Source of the DNA: Myxococcales bacterium UBA1660
GTDB lineage: Bacteria > Myxococcota_A > Polyangia > Polyangiales > Houyiibacteriaceae
DNA: 64,000 nt
NCBI GenBank assembly: GCA_002320815.1
Contig: DCLA01000020.1
Span: 1 to 64,000, forward strand
Reading direction: 5' to 3'
Positions 1-9,292 of this stretch are shown one piece after another. A program made the translations under genes and the position numbers. The stretch's first letter is position 1. Every line of letters begins with the position of its first letter. The notes under the pieces are model-generated. The model was given only the letters and a program-made list of their open reading frames with translations. It searched no databases and was not told where the DNA came from.

Positions 1-923
1 TTGGCGGGCTTGGCCTTCTTGGCCTTCTTGGCGGGCTTGGCCTTCTTCGCAGCCTTGGCGGGCTTGGCCTTCTTGGCGGGCTTGGCCTTCTTGGCGGGCT
101 TGGCCTTCTTGGCCTTCTTGGCGGGCTTGGCAGGCTTGGCCTTCTTCGCGGCCTTGGCGGGCTTGGCCTTCTCGGCCGCGCTCTTGGTCCTGGCGGCCTT
201 CTTGGCGGGCTTGGCCTTCTTGGCCGCGCTCTCGGTCTTGGCGGCCTTCTTGGCGGGCTTGGCCTTCTTGGCCGCGCTCTTGGTCTTGGCAGCCTTCTTG
301 GGCGCCTTGGCGGGCTTCGCCTCCGTCGTATTGGGCGCTGCCGGCGGCTCCACCGTCGCGACGGCGGCCTCGAGGCCCACCTCGCTGGGCGCCTCGGCCG
401 CGTCACCACCGATGGGCGCGTGGCCGGGCCGCGGGCCGAGGATCGGCCTCCGACCGATGCGCGACCGTCCCGGAGCGGGGAGCACGCCGCGCTTCTTCGC
501 GTCCTTGAGCGCGCGCTTCTGCGCCGCTTTGCTGGCGAAGAAACGCCTCATCGGGTCCAGATAGACGGTGCGCCAGGTCTTCTTGTAGAGATCCCGCTGC
601 CCTTCGGGGATCCCCGTATGGTGAACCTGCACCTTGGTGCCGCCGGCCACAGGCTCGAACCGGACCTCGACCTGCGAGTCCGGCGCGTCCAGAGGAAAGT
701 CCGCGGTGCGCCAGGTCATGACGATCCGTCGGCCGGTATCCAAGAGGATGTTGGTCGCGACGATGTACCCGTCCGCCGCCGTCAGGCGACCGCCGACCCA
801 TTGGTCGACCGTGGCCCGCTGGCCCGTGAACGCCGTATGCCGGCGCTCATCCATCCAAGTGGCGTAAATCCTGTTCGGACTCGCCGAAATCAAGGATGAT
901 ACACTAAGCTCTTCGGTGGCCAT
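1..923 (-). CDS. SRPBCC/AHSA1-domain protein with histone H1-like Lys/Ala/Pro tail (3' end beyond window)
   Basis: The minus strand is open from an ATG at 921-923 (MATEELSVSSLISASPNRIY) to the window edge with no stop, so about 307 residues are visible and the C-terminus is missing. Residues 1 to about 125 look like the AHSA1/polyketide-cyclase SRPBCC fold: an I-x-A-x-P-x-x-I-Y-x-x-W opening, an FTG and a GG-x-L-x-A-x-DGY segment, and a WR-x-x-x-F-P strand. A basic linker follows to about residue 195. From there to the edge the protein is almost only Lys, Ala and Pro (repeated KKAKPA and PAKKA), like histone H1 or Hc1 tails. The ligand-binding role of the SRPBCC part is unknown. The tail probably binds DNA or another polyanion, which is inference. 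AAGGA lies just before the start. The tail DNA is repetitive and prone to length change. Confidence 0.8.
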   Translation of the reverse strand, partial: MATEELSVSSLISASPNRIYATWMDERRHTAFTGQRATVDQWVGGRLTAADGYIVATNILLDTGRRIVMTWRTADFPLDAPDSQVEVRFEPVAGGTKVQVHHTGIPEGQRDLYKKTWRTVYLDPMRRFFASKAAQKRALKDAKKRGVLPAPGRSRIGRRPILGPRPGHAPIGGDAAEAPSEVGLEAAVATVEPPAAPNTTEAKPAKAPKKAAKTKSAAKKAKPAKKAAKTESAAKKAKPAKKAARTKSAAEKAKPAKAAKKAKPAKPAKKAKKAKPAKKAKPAKKAKPAKAAKKAKPAKKAKKAKPA

Positions 924-1100
924 CGTCCTTACCCGTCCGTCCACAATGCCGGCACGCTTGTAAAGCGAAACCGTATCGCTGGAGCACCATGGTGCCGCGA
1001 ACGAGCCCGATCGCCCAGAAACTGAAGGGTTCGCCGGTTTCATGTGCCAACCCTGACGCGATCGCGTTTTGGAGCCTCGGAGCCCTCGACGGAGGTCGCC

Positions 1101-4100
1101 GTGCGTGGTTGCCTGCCGCCGATGGCGACCCTGCACGAAGTCTGGGTGGACCGTGGCGGCACGTTCACCGATTGCGTCCTACGGGCGCCCGAAGGGCTCC
1201 GAGCCGTCAAGGTCCGGTCGAGCGACGCGGCGCCGCTGGAGGGCATCCGGCGGCTCCTGGGGCTCCCCGCCGACGCGCCGATTCCTCCCTGCGACCTCCG
1301 GGTCGGGACCACCGTCGCGACCAACGCCCTCCTCGAACGACGACACACACCCACCGCGCTGGTGGTCGACGAGGGGCTCGGCGACCTCTTGGCCATCGAC
1401 GACCAAGCCCGGCCGAGCCTCTTCGCGCCCTGGGTCCCGCGCGACGAACCCCTGGTCACCGTCGCCCTCGAGGACCCCTCGCGTCTCGGGGCCGATGGTC
1501 AGGTGCTCCGGCCTGTCGACGGCGAAGCCTTCCGGGCCCGGGTGGCCCGCGCGGCCGAGCGCCATGCCCTGGGCGCGGTGGCCATCGCCAAGCTCCACGC
1601 CAACCGCCAGCCTCGCCAAGAGCGGGAGCTGGCGGCGGCGCTGGACGGTCTGGGGCTCCACGTGGTCACCAGCCACGAGGTCGCGCCCACGGAGGGACTG
1701 CTCGGGCGGGCGCACACCGCCCTGGCCGACGCCGCGCTGACGCCGGCCCTCCGGAGCTACGTGGCGTTCCTCCAGGAGCACCTGCCGGGCAGCCGGCTTC
1801 GCTTCCTCAAGTCCGATGGAGGCCTCGTCGACGCCGCTGGGTTCCGCGGGCGCGACGCGCTCCTCTCCGGTCCCGCGGGCGGTGTGGTCGCGGTCGCGGC
1901 CACCGCCCGCGCCGCCCGGGCCGCGCGCGTCCTGGGCCTGGACATGGGCGGCACCTCCACCGACGTCTGCCGCTGGGACGGGGAACACGAGCGGCGCCGC
2001 GAGAGCCGGGTGGGCCCGGCCCGGGTCCGGGCGCCCATGCTCGCCGTGCACACCGTGGCCGCGGGCGGCGGGTCGCTCTTGCGGATGGAGCGCGGCCGGG
2101 CCTCGGTCGGCCCGGAGAGCGCCGGCGCCGTGCCCGGGCCCCTCGCCTATGGCCACGAGGACGCCATCGAACCCGCGCTCACCGACGCCGCTCTGGTGGT
2201 CGGGCGGGCGCGGGACGACCGCTTCCCCTTCGCCCTCGACGTCGCCCGGGCCCGCGCTGGCCTCGCCCGCCTGGCGGGGGAGCGCTCGGTCGAAGAGTTC
2301 GCCGACGGTCTGGTCGACCTGGCGGCGGCCAAGATGGGGGACGCGCTGGCCGAGGTCAGCGTCGGGCGCGGGCACGACCCCACCGACCATGCGCTGGTCG
2401 CCTTCGGCGGCGCCGCCGGCCAGTACGCCTGCCGCGTCGCCCGGCACCTGGGGATCCGGCGGATCCTCTCGCACCCCTTCGCCGGCGTCCTCTCGGCCTG
2501 GGGTATGGGCGCGGCGCCCCAGACCTGGCACGGGGAGCGCGACCTGGGATCGCGCCCGCTGGACGACGACACCCTGGCCGCGGCGCGCGAAGCGCTGGAC
2601 GACCTGGGCCGCGCGGCGGACCTGGGCGCGGAAGAGCCCGAGCGGCGTGCGACCCTGCGCCTGCGCTATCGCGGCGGCCAATCGGGCCTCGCCGTCCCCT
2701 GGAGCGACGACCTCGACGGGCTCCGCGCCTCGTTCGCCGAGCGGCATCGCCGGACCTTCGGCTACGTCCGGGACCGCGACCTCGAGGTCGTCGGGGTCCA
2801 CCTGGAGCTGCGCACCGCCCCGCCGCCGCCGCCCTTCGGGGACGCGGTGGTGGAGGCCGGCGAGCCCACCTCGGGGCGCCTCCATCTGGGCGCCGGCTGG
2901 CTCGAGGTCCCCGTGTGGCGTCGCGAGCGGCTCCCGCTCGATCGCGAGCTGTCGGGGCCGCTGATCGTCGTCGAGGAGACGGGCACCCTGGTCGTCGAGC
3001 CCGGCTTCGTCGTGGTCCGGCGCGGTAGCGACGATCTCCTCGAGGTCCTCGACCGGGGCGAGGTCGAGGACGACCCCCGGGACCTCTTCCGGGTGGAGAT
3101 CCTCGCCCAGACCTTCGCCGCCATCGCCGAGCGCATGGGCGTGGTGCTCCGCCGGACCGCGCTGAGCACGAACATCCGGGACCGGCTCGACTACTCCTGC
3201 GCCATCTTCGACCACACGGGCGCCCTGGTGGCCAACGCCCCCCACATCCCGGTCCACTTGGGAGCCATGAGCGCCAGCGTGCGGGCCTTGCTCGCCGAGC
3301 GGGCGCTGCCCCCCGGGAGCGCGTTCGTGACCAACGACCCCGCCGCCGGCGGATCCCACCTGCCCGACCTGACCGTCGTCGCGCCGGTGCACGACGAGGC
3401 CGGCGTGCTCCGCTTCTTCGTCGCCGCTCGGGGACACCACGCCGACGTCGGCGGCGTGACCCCCGGCTCCATGCCCGCCCGGTCCCACCGCCTGGAGGAA
3501 GAGGGTGTCGTCTTCCGCGGCGTCTCCGCGGTGCGAGACGGCGCCCTGGACGAGGAGGCGCTCCGCGCGGTGCTCGAAGGCGGGCCCCACCCGGCGCGAC
3601 GCCCCGACGAGAACCTGGCCGATCTCGAGGCCCAGCTCGCCGCCTGCCACCGCGGTGCCCGCGAGCTCCTGGCCCTGGCCGCCAAGCACGGCGCGGACGC
3701 GGTGGCCGCCGACATGCGGGCGGTGGTCGACGACGCCGAGGCGGCGGTCGTGGAAGCCCTCCGCGCCATCGCGCCCGGCGAGCACACCTGGACCGAGACC
3801 CTCGACGACGGGACGGTCATCGCCGTGCGCCTCGAGCGCCACGGGGAGCGGCTGACCGTCGACTTCACCGGGACCGACCCGGCGGTGGCCTCCAACCTCA
3901 ACGCGCCCCGGGCGGTCACCGAGGCCTGCGTGCTCTACGCGATTCGGACGCTGGTCGGCCGGCCCATCCCGCTCAACGAGGGCTGCATGCGCCCGGTGGA
4001 TCTGGTCGTCCCGGCGGGCTCGCTGCTGGACCCGCCGCCCGACGCGGCGGTGGCGGCCGGCAACGTGGAGACCAGCCAGCGGGTCGTGGACGCCATCCTG

Positions 4101-4634
4101 GCGGCCCTGGGGCGGATGGCGCCCAGCCAGGGGACCATGAACAACCTGACCTTCGGCGACGGCACCTTCGGCTACTACGAGACCCTCGCCGGCGGGATCG
4201 GGGCCGGGGAGGGGCGCTCCGGTCCCTCGGCGACCCACGTCCACATGACCAACTCCCGGATCACCGACCCCGAGATCCTCGAACGACGCTACCCGGTCCG
4301 GGTGCGTCGCTTCGCCGTCCGCCGCGGGAGCGGCGGGGAGGGCGCCTGGCCCGGCGGGGACGGGCTGGTCCGGGAGCTGGAGGCCCTGGCTCCGCTCTCG
4401 GTGGCTCTGATCTCGGAGCGCCGCGCCGCCGGGGCTCGGGGCCTCGCCGGGGGCCACGCCGCGGTCCCGGGCCTCAACGAGGTCCTGCGCGCGGACGGTT
4501 CGGTGGAGGTCCTCCCGGGGCGCGTCGAGGTCCAACTCGGCGTCGGCGATCGACTTCGTATCGCCACGCCGGGTGGAGGGGGCTATGGAAACCCCGGGGC
4601 GACGCCCAGCGCGCCGCCTCCCGCCGAGCGATGA
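1101..4634 (+). CDS. 5-oxoprolinase (fused hydantoinase A/B type)
   Basis: Cytosolic ATP-dependent hydrolase of the OPLAH family, expected to open 5-oxo-L-proline to glutamate; some relatives act on hydantoins. The start of the protein carries the diagnostic [10 protein letters not shown] motif, followed by hydantoinase A N-terminal and A domains ([26 protein letters not shown]) over roughly residues 1-670. The hydantoinase B half follows ([40 protein letters not shown] near the end). At about 1177 residues it has the size expected of a full-length A+B fusion. GTG 1101 is chosen because GGAGGT sits four bases upstream; ATG 1122 is the alternative. It overlaps the next gene by ATGA. Specificity for oxoproline rather than a hydantoin cannot be settled from sequence. 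Confidence 0.9.
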   Translation: MRGCLPPMATLHEVWVDRGGTFTDCVLRAPEGLRAVKVRSSDAAPLEGIRRLLGLPADAPIPPCDLRVGTTVATNALLERRHTPTALVVDEGLGDLLAIDDQARPSLFAPWVPRDEPLVTVALEDPSRLGADGQVLRPVDGEAFRARVARAAERHALGAVAIAKLHANRQPRQERELAAALDGLGLHVVTSHEVAPTEGLLGRAHTALADAALTPALRSYVAFLQEHLPGSRLRFLKSDGGLVDAAGFRGRDALLSGPAGGVVAVAATARAARAARVLGLDMGGTSTDVCRWDGEHERRRESRVGPARVRAPMLAVHTVAAGGGSLLRMERGRASVGPESAGAVPGPLAYGHEDAIEPALTDAALVVGRARDDRFPFALDVARARAGLARLAGERSVEEFADGLVDLAAAKMGDALAEVSVGRGHDPTDHALVAFGGAAGQYACRVARHLGIRRILSHPFAGVLSAWGMGAAPQTWHGERDLGSRPLDDDTLAAAREALDDLGRAADLGAEEPERRATLRLRYRGGQSGLAVPWSDDLDGLRASFAERHRRTFGYVRDRDLEVVGVHLELRTAPPPPPFGDAVVEAGEPTSGRLHLGAGWLEVPVWRRERLPLDRELSGPLIVVEETGTLVVEPGFVVVRRGSDDLLEVLDRGEVEDDPRDLFRVEILAQTFAAIAERMGVVLRRTALSTNIRDRLDYSCAIFDHTGALVANAPHIPVHLGAMSASVRALLAERALPPGSAFVTNDPAAGGSHLPDLTVVAPVHDEAGVLRFFVAARGHHADVGGVTPGSMPARSHRLEEEGVVFRGVSAVRDGALDEEALRAVLEGGPHPARRPDENLADLEAQLAACHRGARELLALAAKHGADAVAADMRAVVDDAEAAVVEALRAIAPGEHTWTETLDDGTVIAVRLERHGERLTVDFTGTDPAVASNLNAPRAVTEACVLYAIRTLVGRPIPLNEGCMRPVDLVVPAGSLLDPPPDAAVAAGNVETSQRVVDAILAALGRMAPSQGTMNNLTFGDGTFGYYETLAGGIGAGEGRSGPSATHVHMTNSRITDPEILERRYPVRVRRFAVRRGSGGEGAWPGGDGLVRELEALAPLSVALISERRAAGARGLAGGHAAVPGLNEVLRADGSVEVLPGRVEVQLGVGDRLRIATPGGGGYGNPGATPSAPPPAER

Positions 4635-5149
4635 CCCCCTGGCAGCGCCTCAAGAACCTCGTCGTCCATCAGATCCTGGGTGTCGCCGACACGCCCCACC
4701 GGATCGCGTGGGGCGTCGCCGTGGGGTCGGTGATCGCCTGGACCCCGACCCTGGGGTTCCAGATCATGCTCTACCTGGCCTTCGCCGCCTTGCTGCGGGC
4801 GAACAAGGTCAGCGGGATCCCGGTGCTCTTCATCAGCAACCCCTTCACCGCGGTGCCGCTCTATTGGCTGGCGTGGAAGGTCGGCGATCTGGCGCTCCAC
4901 GGTGGCGAGTCGGAAGGGGGCATCAGCGCGGTCTCGCGAATGCAGGAGGCGGAAGCCGAGGCCGCGGAGACCGATCTGCTCACCGACATCTGGACCGCGG
5001 ACTTCTGGGAGGACCTCGGCGAGACCTTGCTGTCCATGGGCGCCGAGCTCTGGCTCGGGGGCCTCATCCTGGGCGTGGCGATGGCCGTGCCCTTCTACTT
5101 CCTCACGCTCTGGGCCGTGACCATCTACCGCCGCGCGCGCGGGACCTGA
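4631..5149 (+). CDS. DUF2062 membrane protein
   Basis: A 172-residue inner-membrane protein of the DUF2062 family. The N-terminus has the family pattern: a short amphipathic stretch, then GVAVGSVIAWTPTLGFQI, a hydrophobic segment, and SGIPVLFISNPFTAVPLYW. A charged middle (about residues 80-125) precedes a second hydrophobic hairpin (LGGLILGVAMAVPFYFLTLW). The family has no settled biochemical function. The start overlaps the stop of the 5-oxoprolinase gene as ATGA, so the two are probably translationally coupled, although a functional link is not obvious. It is convergent with the crotonase gene four bases further on. Confidence 0.85.
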   Translation: MTPWQRLKNLVVHQILGVADTPHRIAWGVAVGSVIAWTPTLGFQIMLYLAFAALLRANKVSGIPVLFISNPFTAVPLYWLAWKVGDLALHGGESEGGISAVSRMQEAEAEAAETDLLTDIWTADFWEDLGETLLSMGAELWLGGLILGVAMAVPFYFLTLWAVTIYRRARGT

Positions 5150-5153
5150 CGGC

Positions 5154-5912
5154 TCACTCGAAGCGGCCGTGCCGGCCGGCGCCGTCCCGAAAGCGCGCCG
5201 CGCCATCCACGGCCTCGGGGAGAGCCCGCTCGCCGTGGCGCAGCTCGTTCGCCAGGGCGGCCTCGAGGTCCAGGTCGTGCTGCTCGTACGCGCTCAGCCG
5301 ATCGCCACGCAGGCACGTCTGGGGAAACGCCGCCACCGTCCGCGCGAGCTCCATGGCGACCTCGAGGGCCGCGCCGGGGGGCGCCACCCGGTTGGCGAGC
5401 CCCAGGGCCAGGGCCTCCCGGGCGTCCACGGGGCGCCCGGTGAGGATCAGGTCCAACGCCCGGGAGAGCCCGATGAGCCGGGGGAGGCGAACCGTCCCCC
5501 CGTCGATGAGAGGGACCCCCCAGCGACGACAGAATACGCCGAGCACTGCGTCCTCGGCGACCACCCGCAGGTCGCACCAGAGCGCGAGCTCCAGGCCGCC
5601 CGCCACCGCGTGGCCCTCGATGGCCGCGATCACCGGTTTGCCCAGGACCATGCGTGACGGCCCCATCGGTCCGTCGCCGTCGGGGGCCACCCGGTTGGTC
5701 CCTTCGCCGTCCGCGAGGGCCCGGAGGTCCGCGCCGGCGCAGAAGGTGCCGCCTCGCCCGTGGAAGACCGCCACGTGAGCCTCGGGATCGTCGTCGAAGG
5801 CCCGGAAGGCGGCGGCCAGGGCCTCGGCGGTGGCCCGGTCCACCGCGTTGCGGCGGTCGGGACGGTCGAGCGCGACCAGGGTGATGGGCCCATCGCGGTG
5901 GACGTGGATCAT
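5154..5912 (-). CDS. Enoyl-CoA hydratase/isomerase (crotonase) family protein
   Basis: A 252-residue crotonase-fold protein, expected to be cytosolic and to act on an acyl-CoA thioester. The oxyanion-hole segments are present (FCAGADLRAL around residue 57 and GHAVAGGLELALWCD around residue 100), and the Glu of GGLE matches the first catalytic Glu of rat enoyl-CoA hydratase. At the position of the second catalytic Glu the sequence reads GVFCRRWG, so that Glu is replaced by Cys. The GGTVRLPRLIG and LTGRPVDAREALALGL motifs are otherwise typical. The substrate is unknown and simple hydratase activity is doubtful. It is divergent from the MscS gene, with 69 bp between the starts. Confidence 0.85.
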   Translation of the reverse strand: MIHVHRDGPITLVALDRPDRRNAVDRATAEALAAAFRAFDDDPEAHVAVFHGRGGTFCAGADLRALADGEGTNRVAPDGDGPMGPSRMVLGKPVIAAIEGHAVAGGLELALWCDLRVVAEDAVLGVFCRRWGVPLIDGGTVRLPRLIGLSRALDLILTGRPVDAREALALGLANRVAPPGAALEVAMELARTVAAFPQTCLRGDRLSAYEQHDLDLEAALANELRHGERALPEAVDGAARFRDGAGRHGRFE

Positions 5913-5981
5913 GGGCCCGAGGGTACTCCTTCGGGAAGGAGGGTTCGATGTCGCGGCGTCGTCCCCTATGCTCCCGCGCCC

Positions 5982-7691
5982 ATGGACGTCCGCCGAAGTC
6001 TACCGGCCGCCCTCGCGGCCCTCTCGCTCCTCGTCTGGGGCTCGTTCGCCGAGGCCCAGACCGCCCCCGACGACTGCTCCACGCCCCGCCAGGCCGCGCG
6101 CACCTTCCTCGCCAACCTGCAGGCGGACTCGATGAATCCCGCCGTGGCCGCGCGTTGCTTCGCCTGGTCCGAGGCCGGCGTCCGCGGCGAGGCGCGGCAG
6201 GACGCGGCCCGAGATCTGCTCGCGGTCCTGGACCAGCGCGGCCACTACGTCGACCTGGAGGCCCTCCCGGACACCCCCGAGGTCGACGCCGAGACCTACG
6301 CCGACGGCAAGGTCCCGCTGACCCGGCGCCTCCCGGAAATCCACCTGGTCCGCGTGGGCGACGAGTGGCGCATCTCGGCCCAGAGCATCGGGCTCATCCA
6401 GCCCCTTTACGACGAGACCTTCACCGTGGACGTGGAGTCCATGGTCGACCAGCTGCCGGGGTGGATGCGCGCCGAGCCGCTGCCGGGGGTGGCGCTCTGG
6501 CAGTTCTTCGGCCTCTTCGTGGTGCTCCTCGGCGGCATGCTGATCCGCTTCCTGGTCGCCCGGGTGCTCTTCAGCTGGGCCGGGCGGATCCTGAAGAAGC
6601 GGAACCTCAAGTTCGACTTCGAGGTGGCCCAGCGCGCGGCGACCCCCATCGGGACCCTGGCCATGGCGGCCTTCCTCTGGTGGCTCTTCCCGATGCTGCG
6701 TTTCAGCGTGCGGGTGAACCAGATCACCATGATCGCGCTGCGGGTCATCGCCGCCGCGGCGGCGGTGATGGTGCTCTATCGCCTCGTGGACTTCGGGGCC
6801 GACGTCTTCGCCCGGCGCGCGGAGAAGACCGAGACGAAGCTCGACGACCAGATCGTCCCCATGGTCCGCAAGACCCTCAAGGTCTTCGTCGTCGTGGTGG
6901 GGGTCATCTTCGTCCTACAGAACCTGGACGTCGACGTGGGCTCGCTCTTGGCCGGCGTCTCCCTGGGCGGTCTGGCGTTCACCCTCGCGGCCCGGGACAC
7001 GGTGGCCAACCTCTTCGGCAGCATCAGCATCTTCGCGGACCAACCCTTCCAGGTGGGCGACTGGGTGGTCATCGACGGGCACGAGGGCATCGTCGAAGAG
7101 GTGGGCATGCGCTCCACGCGGATCCGCACCTTCTACGACTCGGTCATCGCCATCCCCAACTCCGTCGTGGCCAACGCCGCCGTCGACAACTGGGGCAAGC
7201 GCCGCTACCGCCGCTGCCTGGTCACCCTGGGCCTGACCTACGACACTGCGCCCGACCAGATGCAGGCCTTCGTCGAGGGCATCCGCGCCATCCTCCAGGC
7301 CAACCCCAAGGTCCGCAAGGACTCCTACGAGGTCTGCTTCCGCGACTTCGGCGAAAGCGCCTTGGAGGTGATGGTCTACTTCTTCTTCCGCTGCGACTCG
7401 TGGTCCGAGGAGCTGAAGCAGCGGCAGAACGTCTTCCTGGAGATCATGCGCATGGCCGAAGCGATCGGCGTGGACTTCGCGTTCCCGACCCAGACCCTGC
7501 ACCTGGAGACCCGCGCCCGCGAACGCGAGATCCCCGCCCGGGCGCGGCCGTCCCGGGACGAGCTGAGCGACGTGGTCGCCGCCTTCGGGCCCAGCGGCGG
7601 GCGGTCCACCGCCGAGTCGCCGCTCTTGACCCAGGGCTTCTTCCCCGGCGGCGGGGTCGTCCGGGGTTCGGACGCCGAGGGCGATGGCTGA
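5982..7691 (+). CDS. MscS-family mechanosensitive ion channel
   Basis: A 569-residue inner-membrane channel protein that would release small solutes on hypo-osmotic shock. The chosen ATG begins a clear signal peptide (MDVRRSLPAALAALSLLVWG, then AEAQ). A periplasmic domain of about 140 residues follows. Membrane segments start near residues 170, 220, 247 and 293, the last being the pore helix. The MscS beta domain is unmistakable: GLAFTLAARDTVANLFGSI, ADQPFQVGDWVVIDG, VGMRSTRIRTFYDS and IPNSVVANAAVDNW, then the alpha/beta C-terminal domain and a short variable tail. Its 3' end overlaps the thioredoxin-like gene by 8 bases, suggesting cotranscription. Confidence 0.93.
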   Translation: MDVRRSLPAALAALSLLVWGSFAEAQTAPDDCSTPRQAARTFLANLQADSMNPAVAARCFAWSEAGVRGEARQDAARDLLAVLDQRGHYVDLEALPDTPEVDAETYADGKVPLTRRLPEIHLVRVGDEWRISAQSIGLIQPLYDETFTVDVESMVDQLPGWMRAEPLPGVALWQFFGLFVVLLGGMLIRFLVARVLFSWAGRILKKRNLKFDFEVAQRAATPIGTLAMAAFLWWLFPMLRFSVRVNQITMIALRVIAAAAAVMVLYRLVDFGADVFARRAEKTETKLDDQIVPMVRKTLKVFVVVVGVIFVLQNLDVDVGSLLAGVSLGGLAFTLAARDTVANLFGSISIFADQPFQVGDWVVIDGHEGIVEEVGMRSTRIRTFYDSVIAIPNSVVANAAVDNWGKRRYRRCLVTLGLTYDTAPDQMQAFVEGIRAILQANPKVRKDSYEVCFRDFGESALEVMVYFFFRCDSWSEELKQRQNVFLEIMRMAEAIGVDFAFPTQTLHLETRAREREIPARARPSRDELSDVVAAFGPSGGRSTAESPLLTQGFFPGGGVVRGSDAEGDG

Positions 7692-8211
7692 GGCGAACGA
7701 GCCCGAGGTCGCTTCGCCCGCGCCGTCGCGCGCCGCGGTGTGGCGACGCCGAGTCCTCGAGTTGCTCCTCTTCGCCGCCGCGGTCTACGGCCTCCATCGA
7801 TGGCAGACCCGCGGCGCGGCGAGCGGCGACGCGCCGGCCCTCGCCGGGGTGGACCTCGCCGGTCGACCGGTGCGACTGGAGGGGCCCGCGGTGGTGCACT
7901 TCTGGGCCACCTGGTGCGGCGTCTGCGAGGCCATGGACGACAATGTCGCCGCCCTGGCCGAGGACCATCGGGTGATCACCGTCGCCAGCCGCTCCGAGGG
8001 CCCCGACGCCATCCGCGCCCACCTGACCGAAGAGGGCCTCGACGGCGCGTTTTCGGTGATCGCCGATCCCACCGGGGCGCTCGCCGCCCGGTGGGGCGTC
8101 GACGCCTATCCGACCACCTTCGTCGTCGACGAAGCCGGCGAGATCCGCTCGGTCACCGTCGGCTACACCACGACCGCGGGTCTGCGCGCTCGCGCCGCGC
8201 TGGGCGAGTAG
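7684..8211 (+). CDS. Membrane-anchored thioredoxin-like protein (ScsD/TlpA type)
   Basis: A 175-residue protein with one N-terminal membrane helix (about residues 22-38, VLELLLFAAAVYGLHRW) and a thioredoxin fold facing the periplasm. The redox motif is WATWCGVC, with Cys78 and Cys81, and a cis-Pro segment (AYPTTFVVD) lies near residue 142. WCGVC is characteristic of ScsD-like members of the TlpA/ResA group, which reduce or oxidise disulfides of exported proteins or help in metal tolerance. The partner is not identifiable here; no DsbD-like reductase is in the window. It overlaps the MscS gene by 8 bases. Confidence 0.85.
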   Translation: MAEANEPEVASPAPSRAAVWRRRVLELLLFAAAVYGLHRWQTRGAASGDAPALAGVDLAGRPVRLEGPAVVHFWATWCGVCEAMDDNVAALAEDHRVITVASRSEGPDAIRAHLTEEGLDGAFSVIADPTGALAARWGVDAYPTTFVVDEAGEIRSVTVGYTTTAGLRARAALGE

Positions 8212-8283
8212 GGAACCTTTCGCGCCGCCGCAGGTCCGCCTGGGGGCCGCCGTGGTGTAGTACGGGGCTCGGAGGAGAGACGG

Positions 8284-9165
8284 ATGCGGACCTGGCGAAT
8301 CGGAGCGTGGGTGATGGTCGTGGCGCTGGCGGCCCTGGCGGGGTGCGAGCCGGAGGGCGCACCCGGCGCGCGGAAGGCGCTCCTCGAAGAGCACGTGCCC
8401 CGGGTGAAGGCGATCCTGCGCGAGGACCGGGAGAAGCACTGGGAGGCGATCCAGGAAGCGGCCAGCCGCCTGGCGCCCGGCTTCCAGGTGGAGGACCCCG
8501 CGACCCGGGAAGCGCAGATGCGCACCGCCCTGAAGCGGGTCCAGGAGCTCCCCCGGGGGATCGCGGGCCTCGTGGTCTCGCCGATCACCTTCCTCGCCGC
8601 CGTGGACGCGCAGGGCCTGGTGATCGCCCGGGACGTCGACGACGCCGACGACCGCATGCAGGGCCAGGACTTCGCCGAGCGCTTCGCGCCGGTGCGCGCG
8701 GCGCTGGAGTCTGGGCAGCCCCAGCGGGGCCTGGTGACCTTCGAGACCGAGGAGAACGCCGAGGCCGACGTGAACCGCTCGAGCTGGCTCTTCGTGGCCC
8801 CGGCGCGTCGCGGCGGTGAGGTGGTCGGCGCGGTCGTCGCCGGCATCCCGCTCTGGCGCATGGCCCAGCGCCTCAGCCGGCAGCTCCGCGTCGAGCTGGC
8901 CCAGGAGATCGAGCAGGGTCTGATCGTCTGGGCGCTGATGCTCGACGGCGACCAGTTGGTGGTGCCGCCCGACGCCCCGTCGGAGATCGCTGGCGAGCTG
9001 CCCTCGGGCGCGGAACTCCGCCAGCGGCTCGGCGACGGGCCGGGGTACACCGGCGAGCTCCAGGCCTTCCAGAAGTGGTACGGGTACGCCGTCGTCCCGG
9101 TGCCGTCGGTGGGAGAGGGCGTGGCCCTGGTGGTCCTGCGCGCGGGCGAAGGCGCCGACGAGTAG
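8284..9165 (+). CDS. Sensor-like lipoprotein of unknown function
   Basis: A 293-residue lipoprotein. The signal peptide ends in LAALAGC, so lipidation at the Cys near residue 21 is expected. GGAGGAGA precedes the ATG. The body has a helical first part and then an alternating strand pattern (FLAAVDAQGLVIARD, then SSWLFVAPARRGGEVVGAVVAGIPL) that resembles single Cache/PAS-like periplasmic sensor domains. No enzyme or signalling output domain is attached. The closest guess is a periplasmic ligand-binding lipoprotein, by fold impression only. It follows the thioredoxin gene after 72 bp and may be cotranscribed with it. Confidence 0.7.
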   Translation: MRTWRIGAWVMVVALAALAGCEPEGAPGARKALLEEHVPRVKAILREDREKHWEAIQEAASRLAPGFQVEDPATREAQMRTALKRVQELPRGIAGLVVSPITFLAAVDAQGLVIARDVDDADDRMQGQDFAERFAPVRAALESGQPQRGLVTFETEENAEADVNRSSWLFVAPARRGGEVVGAVVAGIPLWRMAQRLSRQLRVELAQEIEQGLIVWALMLDGDQLVVPPDAPSEIAGELPSGAELRQRLGDGPGYTGELQAFQKWYGYAVVPVPSVGEGVALVVLRAGEGADE

Positions 9166-9260
9166 GGCGCGACCCGGGCCACGGGCCCGACCGCTCGCGC
9201 CCAAACGCACGCCGCACCCCGTCCGGGGTTGACGGCGGAGCTCGTTCGGCCCAGGCTTAG

Positions 9261-9281
9261 ACCACTGGTCGAACCAGTGGT
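9261..9281. promoter_or_regulatory. Perfect palindromic operator upstream of the TetR gene
   Basis: The arms ACCACTGGT and ACCAGTGGT are exact reverse complements around a 3-base centre, giving a 21-bp site that ends 11 bases before the TetR start codon. TetR regulators typically bind 15-25 bp palindromes in their own promoter, so this is the likely autoregulatory site also controlling the monooxygenase. A TTGACG -35-like element lies at 9229-9234; no good -10 element was seen. Confidence 0.8.
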
Positions 9282-9292
9282 TCAAAAGCGTC

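Noticed and set aside
1..564. A plus-strand frame rich in Gly/Leu/Ala/Phe repeats (GLAFLAG)
   Set aside because: It is the complement of the Lys/Ala/Pro-rich minus-strand tail, which belongs to a protein with a recognisable SRPBCC domain and start.
1179..4535. A 1118-codon minus-strand frame over the 5-oxoprolinase gene
   Set aside because: Residues are Gly/Arg/Ala/Asp-rich with no domain; the sense strand has complete family motifs. Similar long antisense frames elsewhere have the same cause, GC-rich third positions.
5926..5941. Inverted repeat CTCCTTCGGGAAGGAG between the divergent crotonase and MscS genes
   Set aside because: Six-base arms with a 4-base loop; expected by chance in GC-rich DNA and containing a Shine-Dalgarno-like AAGGAG. 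No matching regulator nearby.
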